Notes: a model not told the origin generated them from the sequence alone. DNA of 64,000 bases from Paenibacillus guangzhouensis (GCF_009363075.1 NZ_CP045293.1:6721501-6785500); one strand, 5' to 3'. Shown: positions 17,797-26,398, numbered from the stretch's first letter. Translations and numbers: made by a program.

Positions 17797-18252
17797 ATGA
17801 AAGCGGAATATATTAATCCGTTTTTGGATGCAGCTCGGAATGTAATTGAACAATTGATACAGATTCGCCCCACGACTGGTCAGCTTCAGATTAAAGAGGT
17901 CCAATTTATCGATCAATATATATGGATTGAAATCGGGATGACAGGACAGATGAATGGGAATATCGTCTTTGGTCTACATGAGTCTGTAGCCCTGAAGATC
18001 GTCTCCGCAATGATGGGTGGCTTCGTCTTGACAGAATTGGATGAGATGGGACATAGTGCGATCTCTGAATTAGGGAACATGATTAGCGGTAATGCAAGTA
18101 CGATCCTATTTAATCAAGGCGTGAAGGTTGATATTACCCCGCCGAAAGTGGTACAATCAGCTGCAGGACAGTTCAATGCCAAGCAAGCTTTAACGGTTCC
18201 GCTCATGATGGAAGGAATCGGGCATTTAGATATTCAGGTACTTGTCGGATAA
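17797..18252 (+). CDS. cheX: Chemotaxis protein CheX, CheY-P phosphatase family
   Basis: A 151-residue protein of the CheC/CheX/FliY group, which dephosphorylates CheY-P. The catalytic signature is visible as SAISELGNMISGN, with the E-x-x-N pair and the following glycine. One such motif is present, as in CheX; CheC has two. ATG at 17797 has GAGGAGA eight bases upstream; the frame extends upstream without a ribosome site. No other chemotaxis genes are nearby. The 295-bp region upstream contains several TATAAT-like hexamers but no clear -35 partner. Confidence 0.85.
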   Translation: MKAEYINPFLDAARNVIEQLIQIRPTTGQLQIKEVQFIDQYIWIEIGMTGQMNGNIVFGLHESVALKIVSAMMGGFVLTELDEMGHSAISELGNMISGNASTILFNQGVKVDITPPKVVQSAAGQFNAKQALTVPLMMEGIGHLDIQVLVG

Positions 18253-18303
18253 TACGAACAGCAGCTTACAATGGCTTCGTGCATACATAAGGAATTCGAA
18301 TCG

Positions 18304-18335
18304 ATATAGCTCCGCTTACGGGGCTATTCTTTTTT
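18304..18335 (+). terminator. Terminator of cheX
   Basis: ATAGCTCCG pairs with CGGGGCTAT around CTTA (one mismatch), followed by TCTTTTTT. Confidence 0.75.
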
Positions 18336-18349
18336 CGTAAAGACAGTTC

Positions 18350-18413
18350 GGGGGCCCCCGCGAAGTACTTGAATGGCTTCGAAGTCAAATCTTCACTTTG
18401 TAGGGATTTTGTA
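18350..18413. repeat. Dispersed foldable repeat, copy 3
   Basis: CCCCGCGAAGT pairs with ACTTTGTAGGG, and the inner hairpin reads ACTTGAA-TGGC-TTCgAAGT. Compared with copy 1 the inner closing pairs change from ACCT/AGGT to ACTT/AAGT, a compensatory C-G to T-A change. Confidence 0.65.
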
Positions 18414-18446
18414 TACCTCAATGCGGCATAGAAGGAGAGGGTGACG

Positions 18447-19226
18447 GTGTATTCATTCCAAGATAAAGTGGTGCTCATTACGGGTGCTTCGAGCGGCATC
18501 GGCGCATTAACGGCTCAGAAGCTAGCGGATCTCGGGGCCATTCCGGTGATAACGGCACGTTCAACAGAGCGACTCATGGCTGTGCAATCGGACATATTAG
18601 GACAATGCCATGTGATCTCGATGGATGTAACGAATGAGCAGCAGGTGAATGAGGCGGTAGCATCGATCATGGAGAAGTACGGACGCATTGATATTCTGAT
18701 TAATAATGCGGGATACGGGGTGTTCCAATCTTTCCTGGATACGGATACGTCGGAGTTCGATGCGATGATGGATGTCAATTATATGGGGATCGTACGCTGC
18801 ACCAAAGCTGTTCTGCCTCATATGCTGGCCGCCGGACAAGGTCATATTGTGAACATCGCCTCCCTGGCAGGCAAGATTGGTACGGCCAAATCCAGCGCTT
18901 ATAATGCAACAAAGCATGCGGTGCTTGGGCTAACTAATGCGCTGCGTCAGGAAATGGTTGGCACCAATATCGGCGTGACCGCTATTAACCCGGGACCGAT
19001 TGATACGCCTTTTTTTGAGAAGGCAGACCCGAGCGGCGCCTATGTCAATAATGTTAAAATGTTCTTGTTAAAACCGGAGCAAGTGGTGAACACAATAATA
19101 ACAGCGATCGTGAAGCGTAAAGCAGAAGTGAATTTACCCTTCGCCGCAGCTATCGGTATTAAGTTGTATCAGTTGTTCCCTAGGCTCGCGGATAAACTGG
19201 CTTACCGGTTAATCAATAAGAAATAA
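18447..19226 (+). CDS. Short-chain dehydrogenase/reductase
   Basis: A 259-residue classical SDR, an NAD(P)-dependent oxidoreductase. The cofactor motif TGASSGIG is at residues 12-19, NNAGYG follows near 87, and the active-site SAYNATKH holds the Tyr-x-x-x-Lys pair near 152. INPGPIDTPFF near residue 180 is also typical. GTG at 18447 is preferred to GTG at 18441 because AAGGAG is nine bases from the former. The C-terminal LPFAAAIGIKLYQLFP is hydrophobic and may touch the membrane. Substrate unknown; monocistronic. Confidence 0.88.
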   Translation: MYSFQDKVVLITGASSGIGALTAQKLADLGAIPVITARSTERLMAVQSDILGQCHVISMDVTNEQQVNEAVASIMEKYGRIDILINNAGYGVFQSFLDTDTSEFDAMMDVNYMGIVRCTKAVLPHMLAAGQGHIVNIASLAGKIGTAKSSAYNATKHAVLGLTNALRQEMVGTNIGVTAINPGPIDTPFFEKADPSGAYVNNVKMFLLKPEQVVNTIITAIVKRKAEVNLPFAAAIGIKLYQLFPRLADKLAYRLINKK

Positions 19227-19233
19227 TACGTAG

Positions 19234-19260
19234 AAGCAGAAGCCTTAAGGCTCCTGCTTT
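19234..19260. terminator. Terminator-like hairpin between SDR and DUF2573 genes
   Basis: AAGCAG and AGCC pair with GGCT and CTGCTT, each arm with one bulge, around TTAA. It overlaps the last codons of the convergent gene. Confidence 0.55.
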
Positions 19261-19508
19261 GGTTTCGCGTTTGCACGGTGCGCCTCATTGCGCTGCTTGA
19301 CTTCTTCGAAGAGTGCGCGAACGGCTGCTTTGGCCTCTGGATGGTTCGCTGTCCAGTGTTGTGTAAGGTTCGGCATCGTCTTATGCATATGATTGTAGAG
19401 GGCCCAAATTTTAATCTTCTCCACCTGCTCTGGTGAGTCATCACCCACAAGGAGTTCTGCATATTTCTCAAGCAGGCCATCGAATTGTTCCATAAAGGCT
19501 TGATCCAT
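19245..19508 (-). CDS. YusU-like DUF2573 family protein
   Basis: An 87-residue, mainly helical, charged cytosolic protein. The pattern FDGLLEKYAELLVGDDSPEQVEKIKIWALYNHMHKTMP (described here by residues about 9-46) matches Bacillus YusU, a family with no known role. GGGGATT precedes the ATG. It is convergent with the SDR gene and divergent from the helicase gene 92 bp away. Confidence 0.65.
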   Translation of the reverse strand: MDQAFMEQFDGLLEKYAELLVGDDSPEQVEKIKIWALYNHMHKTMPNLTQHWTANHPEAKAAVRALFEEVKQRNEAHRANAKPKQEP

Positions 19509-19600
19509 CGATTGAATCCCCTTTCCAATAAATGTTCATCACTGCATCTCAGTGTACCATACAAATGCCCAATGGGTCTAAAGAAAGGAAATGCTAGACC

Positions 19601-20920
19601 ATGACAACTTCATTTACAGATTTACATATTGACGCGGAGCTCGTCGAGCGATTACGTGCAGAACGAATCGAGACGCCTTCGTCTATTCAGGAAGCCGCCA
19701 TACCTGTCGTTCTTACGGGGAAGGATTTGATTGCCCAATCCCAGACAGGCACAGGGAAGACACTTGCTTATTTGCTGCCGATGCTGCAGCGGATTAATCC
19801 ATCACTCAAGCAGGTACAAGCGCTCGTGCTGGCGCCAACACAAGAGCTGGCGATGCAAATTTTCCGCGAAGCCGAGATGTACGGGGAGCCGCTGGGCATC
19901 ACCGTTCAATCACTTATAGGTGGCGCAGCGAGCAAGAGACAGATTGAGAAATTAAGACTGCATCCACAATTGATCGTTGGAACGCCTGGACGCGTGCTTG
20001 AGCTGATCGGGCTCCGCAAGCTGAAAATGCATGAAGTGCGTACGATTACTGTCGATGAAGTAGACCAGATGTTCAAGCTTGGGGCTGCGGGTGATACCGA
20101 AGCCATATTCAAGTCTGCTCTTCGCGATCGACAATTGCTGTTCTTCTCAGCTACGATGCCCGAAGAAGTGCGCAATATTGCCGATGCATGGATGAACGAA
20201 CCCGTAGAGATCGGGATTCAACCGGAGCAGAAGACGTCGTCGACGTTATCCCATGTGTATTTTGAGACAGAAGAGCGGAATAAAATTGATACGCTTCGCC
20301 GGATTATTCGGTCCTATAAACCGAAATCTGCCATTGTATTCGTGAACGATATCGAATCGATTGCGGAATGGGTGGCGAAGCTTCAATTTGTTGGTTTGTC
20401 CGTTGAGCCGTTATACGGGGAAGCGAACAAGCAAGAACGTATGAATGTGCTGCGTCGATTCCGCGAAGGACGTATTCAGCTGCTGCTCGCAACGGATGTA
20501 GCGGCACGAGGGCTGGATATTAAAGAGCTGCCGATGGTTATTAACTTTGACCTGCCGATTAGCAGTGAGCACTATGTTCATCGTGCGGGCCGCACCGGGC
20601 GGATGGGCCGCAAGGGTCTGGCTGTTTCCATCGTTACACCGAGAGAGAAGTTTATTATCGATAAATTTATGCGTCAATTGGATATTGTGATTGAGCCACA
20701 AGCCATGTATCAAGGGAAAGTATTTAATCCTGAATCTGCGCGTTCTGCTGACGAATCGAATCGCCAAAATCAGGGAGCGAGAGCGAAGTCGCCTGTGAAA
20801 AAGGCTGGGCCGAAATCGCCTGCTAAGCCGCAACCGTCTAAACCCAAACGCGATCGGGACCGCGATCGTAAAAATGCAGGAGCGCCGAAATGGCTTAAGG
20901 CAAAATCGGATTCGAAATAA
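19601..20920 (+). CDS. DEAD-box RNA helicase, with DEVD at motif II
   Basis: A 439-residue ATP-dependent RNA helicase. Motifs in order: Q motif (SSIQEAAIPVVLTGKDLIAQ), SQTGTGKT (motif I), APTQELA, GTPGRVLE, TVDEVDQM (motif II), FFSATMP (motif III), IVFVNDIES, LLATDVAARGLDI and HRAGRTGRMGRKG. The third residue of motif II is Val instead of Ala. The C-terminal 70 residues are Lys/Arg/Pro-rich (KPKRDRDRDRKN), an unstructured RNA-binding tail. No RBD like that of DbpA is seen. It most resembles the ribosome-assembly or cold-associated helicases of Bacillus (YfmL/CshB). Followed by the promoter of glcT. Confidence 0.9.
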   Translation: MTTSFTDLHIDAELVERLRAERIETPSSIQEAAIPVVLTGKDLIAQSQTGTGKTLAYLLPMLQRINPSLKQVQALVLAPTQELAMQIFREAEMYGEPLGITVQSLIGGAASKRQIEKLRLHPQLIVGTPGRVLELIGLRKLKMHEVRTITVDEVDQMFKLGAAGDTEAIFKSALRDRQLLFFSATMPEEVRNIADAWMNEPVEIGIQPEQKTSSTLSHVYFETEERNKIDTLRRIIRSYKPKSAIVFVNDIESIAEWVAKLQFVGLSVEPLYGEANKQERMNVLRRFREGRIQLLLATDVAARGLDIKELPMVINFDLPISSEHYVHRAGRTGRMGRKGLAVSIVTPREKFIIDKFMRQLDIVIEPQAMYQGKVFNPESARSADESNRQNQGARAKSPVKKAGPKSPAKPQPSKPKRDRDRDRKNAGAPKWLKAKSDSK

Positions 20921-20927
20921 TATTTCA

Positions 20928-20956
20928 TTGACGAGGTAGTAGGAGCGCACTACAAT
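20928..20956 (+). promoter_or_regulatory. SigA-type promoter of glcT
   Basis: TTGACG (20928-20933), a 17-bp spacer, and TACAAT (20951-20956), 40 bp before the glcT start. Confidence 0.75.
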
Positions 20957-20996
20957 GAGGACTAATAAACGATGATCGAAAAAGGGTGAAGGAAAA

Positions 20997-21866
20997 ATGA
21001 GCGAATCAGCCGCATACCTTATTCAACGGGTGATTAGTAACAATGCCATATTGGTATCCATAGAGAAATCCGATAATGAGCTCGTCCTCATGGGCAAAGG
21101 GCTTGGATTTGGTGCAAAAGCCGGCATGTCAGTGCTTCCTTCAGACCCTCGCATCGAGAAGAAATTTAATCTCGCCGGTTCGGATTCACGCAATCAATTC
21201 AAAGCGTTGACAGAACAAGTCGATCCTAAAGTACTAGATGTGTCACAGGAAATCATCTCCATGATCGGCGATGAATTCGACACAGCCTTGAATGAACAGA
21301 TCTTCATCGCGCTGCCAAGTCATATTCAATTTGCGCTGTATCGACTTGAGAATCAAATTGATATTGCCAATCCATTCATCTACGAGATTCAAGCGCTCCA
21401 CTCGCGGGAATTTGCCTTGGCGAAGAAAGCAGCGGGCTTGATTGAGAAGAAATTCAATATCGACATTCCGGAGACGGAAGTTGGATTTCTAGCCATGCAT
21501 ATTCAGTCGGCGGTATGTCATATATCAGTCGGGAATATCGTCAAATGGACTCATTTGATTCAAGAAGCTGTTGCCATGATTGAAGCGGATCGTGGATTTA
21601 AGGTACCGCGGGATAGTCTCGATTACATAAGACTGATTACCCATCTGCGCTTTGCGATTGAACGGTTAACCGAAGGGCAGAAGTCACCTAATCCATTTGT
21701 TACACAACTTCGGGATACGTTGAAGGAAGAGTATGCCTTAGGCAAGAAAATTGCAGTCATGATGGAAACAAATCTAGGTGTAACGGTATCAGAGGATGAG
21801 ATTGGATATTTAGTGATGCATTTGTATCGATTATTTCAGCATTATGGGAATCCGATTCAACAGTAA
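20997..21866 (+). CDS. glcT: BglG-family transcriptional antiterminator, GlcT-like
   Basis: A 289-residue RNA-binding regulator. The N-terminal 60 residues form the CAT RNA-binding domain (LIQRVISNNAILVSIEKSDNELVLMGKGLGFG region). Two PTS-regulation domains follow, about residues 65-170 and 175-285, each with conserved histidines (for example LHSREFALAKKA, FLAMHIQS, IRLITHLRFAIERL, YLVMHLYRL). When not phosphorylated by its permease it should bind the hairpin at 22042-22073 and prevent termination before the PTS genes. Its position and the leader structure support a GlcT-like role. It has its own promoter. Confidence 0.88.
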   Translation: MSESAAYLIQRVISNNAILVSIEKSDNELVLMGKGLGFGAKAGMSVLPSDPRIEKKFNLAGSDSRNQFKALTEQVDPKVLDVSQEIISMIGDEFDTALNEQIFIALPSHIQFALYRLENQIDIANPFIYEIQALHSREFALAKKAAGLIEKKFNIDIPETEVGFLAMHIQSAVCHISVGNIVKWTHLIQEAVAMIEADRGFKVPRDSLDYIRLITHLRFAIERLTEGQKSPNPFVTQLRDTLKEEYALGKKIAVMMETNLGVTVSEDEIGYLVMHLYRLFQHYGNPIQQ

Positions 21867-21934
21867 TTCACACGGTTTATGTCGATTTGTGACAGTTTGT
21901 CACGAAATGTTAGATTTTGGACAGGATATTGTCG

Positions 21935-21963
21935 TTGACGTATATACTAAGCTGTCCTATAAT
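21935..21963 (+). promoter_or_regulatory. SigA-type promoter of the PTS operon
   Basis: TTGACG (21935-21940), exactly 17 bp, then TATAAT (21958-21963). It lies about 220 bp before the EIIA start, leaving room for the antiterminator/terminator leader. Confidence 0.85.
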
Positions 21964-22041
21964 ACAGACTATAAACAAGAAGTAAGCGGAATCATCTGAA
22001 TTCTTTGCATCTTACTTCCCAAGTCCATAATATTGTGTTAT

Positions 22042-22073
22042 TTAGCGTGCGACTAGTGATAGGCATGAGCTAA
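22042..22073 (+). promoter_or_regulatory. Ribonucleic antiterminator (RAT) hairpin
   Basis: TTAGC-GTGC pairs with GCAT-ga-GCTAA around a 12-base loop. The right arm is the beginning of the terminator's left arm, so the two structures exclude one another. This is the arrangement expected for a GlcT target. Confidence 0.7.
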
Positions 22074-22125
22074 GTGAGACGAGAGTGTTGTAATACCCTC
22101 TTTCTCCTTAACTCATGCTTTTTTT
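22063..22125 (+). terminator. Conditional terminator in the PTS leader
   Basis: GCATGAG and TAAG pair with CTTA and CTCATGC, with further GAGA/TCTC pairing inside, followed by eight T residues. It is controlled by the overlapping antiterminator. Confidence 0.8.
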
Positions 22126-22183
22126 TGTGCTCTTTTTGGGGCATGCTACACATGGACCTAAATTATCTTAAGAGGTGGATTTT

Positions 22184-22666
22184 ATGTTTTTCAAAAAGAA
22201 AAAAACAGTTGTATCTTTGGTAGCTCCTTTAACAGGAACATCGGTGTCACTAAGTGAAGTGCCGGATCCGGCATTTGCAGAAGCGCTTCTCGGTGACGGC
22301 GTTGCTATAAAACCAACAAATGGTGTTCTCGTTGCGCCATGTGACGGTATTGTTGCGCATTTGATCGATACGCATCATGCTTGCATCATCGGACATGATT
22401 CGGGTGTTGAAGTGCTCATGCACATTGGCGTTAATACGGTTCAATTGAAAGGCGAAGGATTTAAGCCATTAATTAAGACAGGAGATGCTGTGAAGCAAGG
22501 ACAGCCTTTGATCGAGTTCGATATGGCATTCATTGAATCCAAAGGGTATCCCGTGATCACGCCTGTCATTATGGCAAATGGGGAAGTGGTTGAGCAATTA
22601 ACTAAGCACACGGGGGAAGTTACAGCAGGCAATAACACAGTTCTCGATGTAGAAGTAAAGAAGTAA
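22184..22666 (+). CDS. PTS EIIA component, glucose family
   Basis: A 160-residue cytosolic phosphocarrier. The beta-sandwich EIIA-Glc fold is recognisable from VAPCDGIVAHL, THHACIIGHDSGVEVLMHIGVNTVQLKG (quoted as residues 63-90) and a C-terminal NGEVVEQL. His80 in LMHIG is the likely phosphorylated residue and His65 its partner. It passes phosphate from HPr to the IIB domain of the permease encoded 43 bp downstream. ATG at 22184 has AGAGGTGG at good spacing. Unlike B. subtilis PtsG, EIIA is a separate protein. Confidence 0.92.
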   Translation: MFFKKKKTVVSLVAPLTGTSVSLSEVPDPAFAEALLGDGVAIKPTNGVLVAPCDGIVAHLIDTHHACIIGHDSGVEVLMHIGVNTVQLKGEGFKPLIKTGDAVKQGQPLIEFDMAFIESKGYPVITPVIMANGEVVEQLTKHTGEVTAGNNTVLDVEVKK

Positions 22667-22709
22667 CCCAAGCACTGCCTTAAAACTAATTTTCAGGAGG
22701 TTAGGTTTC

Positions 22710-24167
22710 ATGCTTGCATTCTTGCAAAGAATTGGTAAGTCCTTAATGCTTCCGGTGGCTACGCTTCCAGCCGCAGCGATTCTGCTCCGATTTGGTAATG
22801 TCGATTACATTAAAGATTTCCATATGGGAGATTCGGTTGGTGGATTCATTAACCAATACATTGCTCCCTTCCTCGCGGCCGGCGGCTCAGCGATTTTCGA
22901 TAACTTGCCGCTCATCTTCGCGATCGGGGTCGCGATCGGATTCGCAGGCGACGCGGTAGCTGCGCTCGCTGCGGTGATTTCGCACCTTGTACTTACGAAT
23001 GTCCTCACTAAAATGCCAGGCGCATTTGAGTTTATCGGTAAAGACACCAAGCTTGATATGGGGGTTATTGGAGGGATTATCGCCGGGGGTATCGCCGCGT
23101 TCTTCTATAATAAATACCATAATATCAAATTACCGGATTGGTTAGGATTCTTCAGCGGTAAGCGGTTCGTACCAATTATTACATCACTTACGATGGTTAT
23201 CGTGGGTATTGCATTTGGTCTGATCTGGGGACCTGTACAGCTTGCTCTTGATGATTTTGGTCGTTGGATCGTTAGCCTTGGAGCAACAGGCGCGGGCGTG
23301 TATGGGGTTGCGAACCGTTTGCTCGTACCGTTCGGATTACACCATATTATCAACTCCATCGTATGGTTCCAGATCGGTGACTTTACGAATGCCGCAGGTG
23401 AAGTTGTTCGTGGTGACTTGCACCGCTTCTTCGCAGGGGACAAAACAGCAGGGATGTTCATGACAGGCTTCTTCCCAATCATGATGTTCGCGCTTCCGGG
23501 TGCTGCCCTAGCGTTCATTCACACAGCAAAACCGGAGAAAAGAAAACTCGTTGCTTCCACATTCGTAGGTCTTGCTTTTGCTTCGTTCTTGACAGGGATT
23601 ACGGAGCCGATTGAGTTCGCATTTATGTTCATTGCGCCAGTTCTATATGTTGTACACGCCATCTTATCCGGTGTAGCCGGTGTCGTCATGTACATGCTTG
23701 ACGTGAAGCTTGGATTCGGTTTCTCAGCCGGATTGATCGACTACTTGGTTAACTACCAGTTGTCCACGAATCCATTGCTCTTGATTCCAGTCGGTATTGT
23801 ATTCTTCGTGGTCTACTACTTCTTGTTCCGCATCTTGATCGTGAAATTGAACTTGAAGACACCTGGTCGTGAAGATGACGATGGAACAGAAGAAGCAGGA
23901 GATGCGGATGCACCAGCAGGCGGCAAGACTCCACTTTCTGACAAGGCTGTAAAAGTGCTTAGCAATCTTGGCGGTAAAGAGAACATTGTCAGCACGGATG
24001 CATGTATCACGCGTCTACGTCTTGTCGTAAAAGATGACAAACAAGTGAACGATGCTGAACTGAAGAAATTAGGAGCAGCAGGAGTTATGCGTCTTGGCGG
24101 CGGTGCCGTTCAGGTTGTATTCGGGACTCAGTCCGAAATGTTGAAAGATGAAATCAATAAATTGTAG
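22710..24167 (+). CDS. nagE: PTS EIICB permease, N-acetylglucosamine type
   Basis: A 485-residue sugar permease with about ten membrane helices (IIC, residues 1-385), an acidic linker (residues about 390-410) and a IIB domain with the phosphorylated Cys432 in STDACITRLRL. The IIC sequence follows E. coli NagE closely by memory: LRFGNVDYI, SGKRFVPI, NRLLVPFGLHHIINSIVWFQ, IGDFTNAAGEV, FFPIMMFALPGAALA and NLKTPGRED. This favours N-acetylglucosamine over glucose, though the regulator next door is GlcT-like. EIIA is separate. AGGAGG precedes the ATG. Confidence 0.85.
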   Translation: MLAFLQRIGKSLMLPVATLPAAAILLRFGNVDYIKDFHMGDSVGGFINQYIAPFLAAGGSAIFDNLPLIFAIGVAIGFAGDAVAALAAVISHLVLTNVLTKMPGAFEFIGKDTKLDMGVIGGIIAGGIAAFFYNKYHNIKLPDWLGFFSGKRFVPIITSLTMVIVGIAFGLIWGPVQLALDDFGRWIVSLGATGAGVYGVANRLLVPFGLHHIINSIVWFQIGDFTNAAGEVVRGDLHRFFAGDKTAGMFMTGFFPIMMFALPGAALAFIHTAKPEKRKLVASTFVGLAFASFLTGITEPIEFAFMFIAPVLYVVHAILSGVAGVVMYMLDVKLGFGFSAGLIDYLVNYQLSTNPLLLIPVGIVFFVVYYFLFRILIVKLNLKTPGREDDDGTEEAGDADAPAGGKTPLSDKAVKVLSNLGGKENIVSTDACITRLRLVVKDDKQVNDAELKKLGAAGVMRLGGGAVQVVFGTQSEMLKDEINKL

Positions 24168-24215
24168 AATAGTGAAAAAGCCACAATAGAGAAACCATAC
24201 AATAGGATAAATCAT

Positions 24216-24252
24216 GGGTGATTCCGTTAGCTTCCGGGCTAGCTGATCACCC
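24216..24252 (+). promoter_or_regulatory. Hairpin between permease and HPr genes
   Basis: GGGTGAT pairs with ATCACCC, with TTAGC/GCTAG inside. No T tract follows. It could be a processing or stability element, or a partial terminator that sets different levels of HPr/EI and permease mRNA. Confidence 0.4.
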
Positions 24253-24313
24253 TTGGTTGTTATAAGAAAGAGAAAACATCATGTGGACTTAAACATAAAA
24301 GGAGTGGAACAAT

Positions 24314-24577
24314 ATGCAACAACAAACATTCACAATCAAAAATCCTACAGGTGTTCACGCGAGACCCGCTGGCGCGATTTTGAAGAAAGCAAGCCAATTT
24401 GCTTGTAAAGTGGAAATCGAGAAAGCGGACGGAACACGCGTAAGCGCAAAAGGGATGGTAGGACTCCTCAAATTGGGTCTTAAACAAAACGATCAAGTAA
24501 CCGTAATTACCGATGGAGACGGCGAAGTTGAAGCATTGCAAGCTGTCGGTGAAGTGCTCGAGACTGTTTTTGAATAA
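24314..24577 (+). CDS. ptsH: Phosphocarrier protein HPr lacking the regulatory serine
   Basis: An 87-residue HPr that relays phosphate from EI to EIIA. The active-site GVHARPAG is present with His15. The second signature, normally K-S-I-M-G-V-M-S-L-G in Firmicutes, reads KGMVGLLKLG here: glycine replaces the serine (Ser46 by usual numbering) that HPr kinase phosphorylates. It should work in sugar transport but not as a CcpA co-repressor through that site. AAGGAG precedes the ATG; ptsI follows 21 bp downstream. Another HPr or Crh elsewhere in the genome may do the regulatory work. Confidence 0.9.
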   Translation: MQQQTFTIKNPTGVHARPAGAILKKASQFACKVEIEKADGTRVSAKGMVGLLKLGLKQNDQVTVITDGDGEVEALQAVGEVLETVFE

Positions 24578-24598
24578 GCCTGAAAAGGGGAAATCGCA

Positions 24599-26335
24599 AT
24601 GAATTTAAAAGGTATTGCTGCGGCACCTGGTTACGCGATTGGACCTGCATTCGTCATGAAAGACACGCATGTCAAAGTCGAGCGTAAGACATTATCGGCA
24701 GCAGAAGCAAAGGCAGAAGTTGTACGTTTCTCAGAAATTGTTAAACAAGCGATCGAACAAGTCAAAGAAATTCAAGAGCAAGCACGTATCAAGATGGGTG
24801 ATGAGCAAGCCGAAATTTTCGAATCGCATATTCTTGTCCTGCATGATGATGAATTTGTAGGTCGTACCAAAGAAGTGATCGAAGAAAAATCGATGAATGC
24901 GGAAGCGGCTCTTGATGAAGTAACAGAAGAGCTCGTAACCTTCTTTGAAAGTATGGACAATGAATATATGAATGAACGTGCAGCGGATTTCCGTGATCTT
25001 AGCAAACGTCTGCATAATCTGTTAACGGGTGTGAAACAGACTTCGTTATCGGATTTCGAGAAGCCTGTTGTTCTCATTACGGATGACCTCACGCCTTCCG
25101 ATTCGGCGCAATTGGATCGTGACCGCGTTGCAGGTTTCGCAACGAATATCGGTGGGAGAACATCACATTCCGCGATTATGGCGAGATCAATGGAGATCCC
25201 TGCGGTGGTTGGCTTGAAGGATGTTACGGAACGTCTTCAAGACGGTGATATGGTCATTCTTGACGGTACAACTGGTGAAATGATCGTGAAGCCGTCTGCG
25301 GAGCAAATCGCGGAGTACGAAGCAAAGAAAGTTAGCTTCGAGAAGCGTAAATCCGAATTTAAGAAGTATCTGAACGCATCTTCGGTAACGGCTGACGGCC
25401 ATCAAGTTGAGGTCGTTGCGAACATCGGAAATCCAGGGGATGCACACAATGCACATAAGAACGGCGCAGAAGGCATCGGCTTGTTCCGTACAGAGTTCTT
25501 GTACATGGGACGAACGAACTTCCCAACAGAAGAAGAGCAGTTCGCAGCTTACAAGGAGGTCGCTGAGACATTCGGCAAGGACCATCCGATTGTCATTCGT
25601 ACGCTCGATATCGGTGGCGATAAAGAGCTGGATTACCTGGAGTTGCCGAAGGAAATGAACCCCTTCCTCGGTTACCGTGCGATTCGTTTATGTCTTGATG
25701 AGCAAGAGATGTTCAAGACGCAGCTTCGCGCCATTCTTCGTGCGAGTGCTTTCGGTAACGTGAAGATTATGTACCCAATGATCGCGACGATTGTTGAACT
25801 TCGGGCAGCAAATGCGATTCTGGCTGAAGTGAAGGCAGAGCTTGATGCAGCGGGCATCGCTTATCATAAAGAACTTGAAGTAGGCATCATGATTGAAATT
25901 CCTGCTGCCGTGCTCGTATCGGATCAACTCGCGAAGGAAGCGGATTTCTTCAGTATCGGAACGAACGACCTCGTACAATATACGATGGCGGCTGACCGGA
26001 TGAACGAGAAAGTATCGCATTTGACACAGCCGATGAATCCTTCGGTGCTTCGTCTTATTCGTATGGTGATCGAGAATGCACACCGTGAAGGGAAATGGGT
26101 CGGCATGTGCGGCGAGATGGCTGGAAACCCGATAGCGGTTCCGCTCTTGCTCGGACTTGGACTGGATGAGTTCTCGATGAGTGCAAGCTCCGTATTGCCT
26201 GCACGTGTATTGATGAGCAAGATTTCCTTGGCGGATGCGAAGGAAGTCGCTGCGAAAGCGCTAGATATGCAGACAGCAGAAGAGATTGAACGCTACGTAC
26301 AAGAATCCTTCCCGCAAATTGCGGAAGTACTATAA
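24599..26335 (+). CDS. ptsI: PEP-protein phosphotransferase, enzyme I
   Basis: A 578-residue enzyme that takes phosphate from phosphoenolpyruvate and gives it to HPr. The swivelling N-terminal domain carries the active His190 in GGRTSHSAIMARS. The C-terminal PEP-binding barrel includes GIGLFRTEFLYM, IRTLDIGGDKEL, DFFSIGTNDLVQYT and GMCGEMAG with the catalytic cysteine. Length is that of typical Bacillus EI. Last gene of the operon, ended by a strong terminator. Confidence 0.97.
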   Translation: MNLKGIAAAPGYAIGPAFVMKDTHVKVERKTLSAAEAKAEVVRFSEIVKQAIEQVKEIQEQARIKMGDEQAEIFESHILVLHDDEFVGRTKEVIEEKSMNAEAALDEVTEELVTFFESMDNEYMNERAADFRDLSKRLHNLLTGVKQTSLSDFEKPVVLITDDLTPSDSAQLDRDRVAGFATNIGGRTSHSAIMARSMEIPAVVGLKDVTERLQDGDMVILDGTTGEMIVKPSAEQIAEYEAKKVSFEKRKSEFKKYLNASSVTADGHQVEVVANIGNPGDAHNAHKNGAEGIGLFRTEFLYMGRTNFPTEEEQFAAYKEVAETFGKDHPIVIRTLDIGGDKELDYLELPKEMNPFLGYRAIRLCLDEQEMFKTQLRAILRASAFGNVKIMYPMIATIVELRAANAILAEVKAELDAAGIAYHKELEVGIMIEIPAAVLVSDQLAKEADFFSIGTNDLVQYTMAADRMNEKVSHLTQPMNPSVLRLIRMVIENAHREGKWVGMCGEMAGNPIAVPLLLGLGLDEFSMSASSVLPARVLMSKISLADAKEVAAKALDMQTAEEIERYVQESFPQIAEVL

Positions 26336-26351
26336 AAGATCACGATCTATT

Positions 26352-26387
26352 AAAAGGACATGTTGCATGCAACATGTCCTTTTTTTA
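26352..26387 (+). terminator. Terminator of the PTS operon
   Basis: AGGACATGTTGCA is followed directly by its reverse complement (26355-26380), then seven T residues. Confidence 0.9.
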
Positions 26388-26398
26388 TGCTCTTGGAT

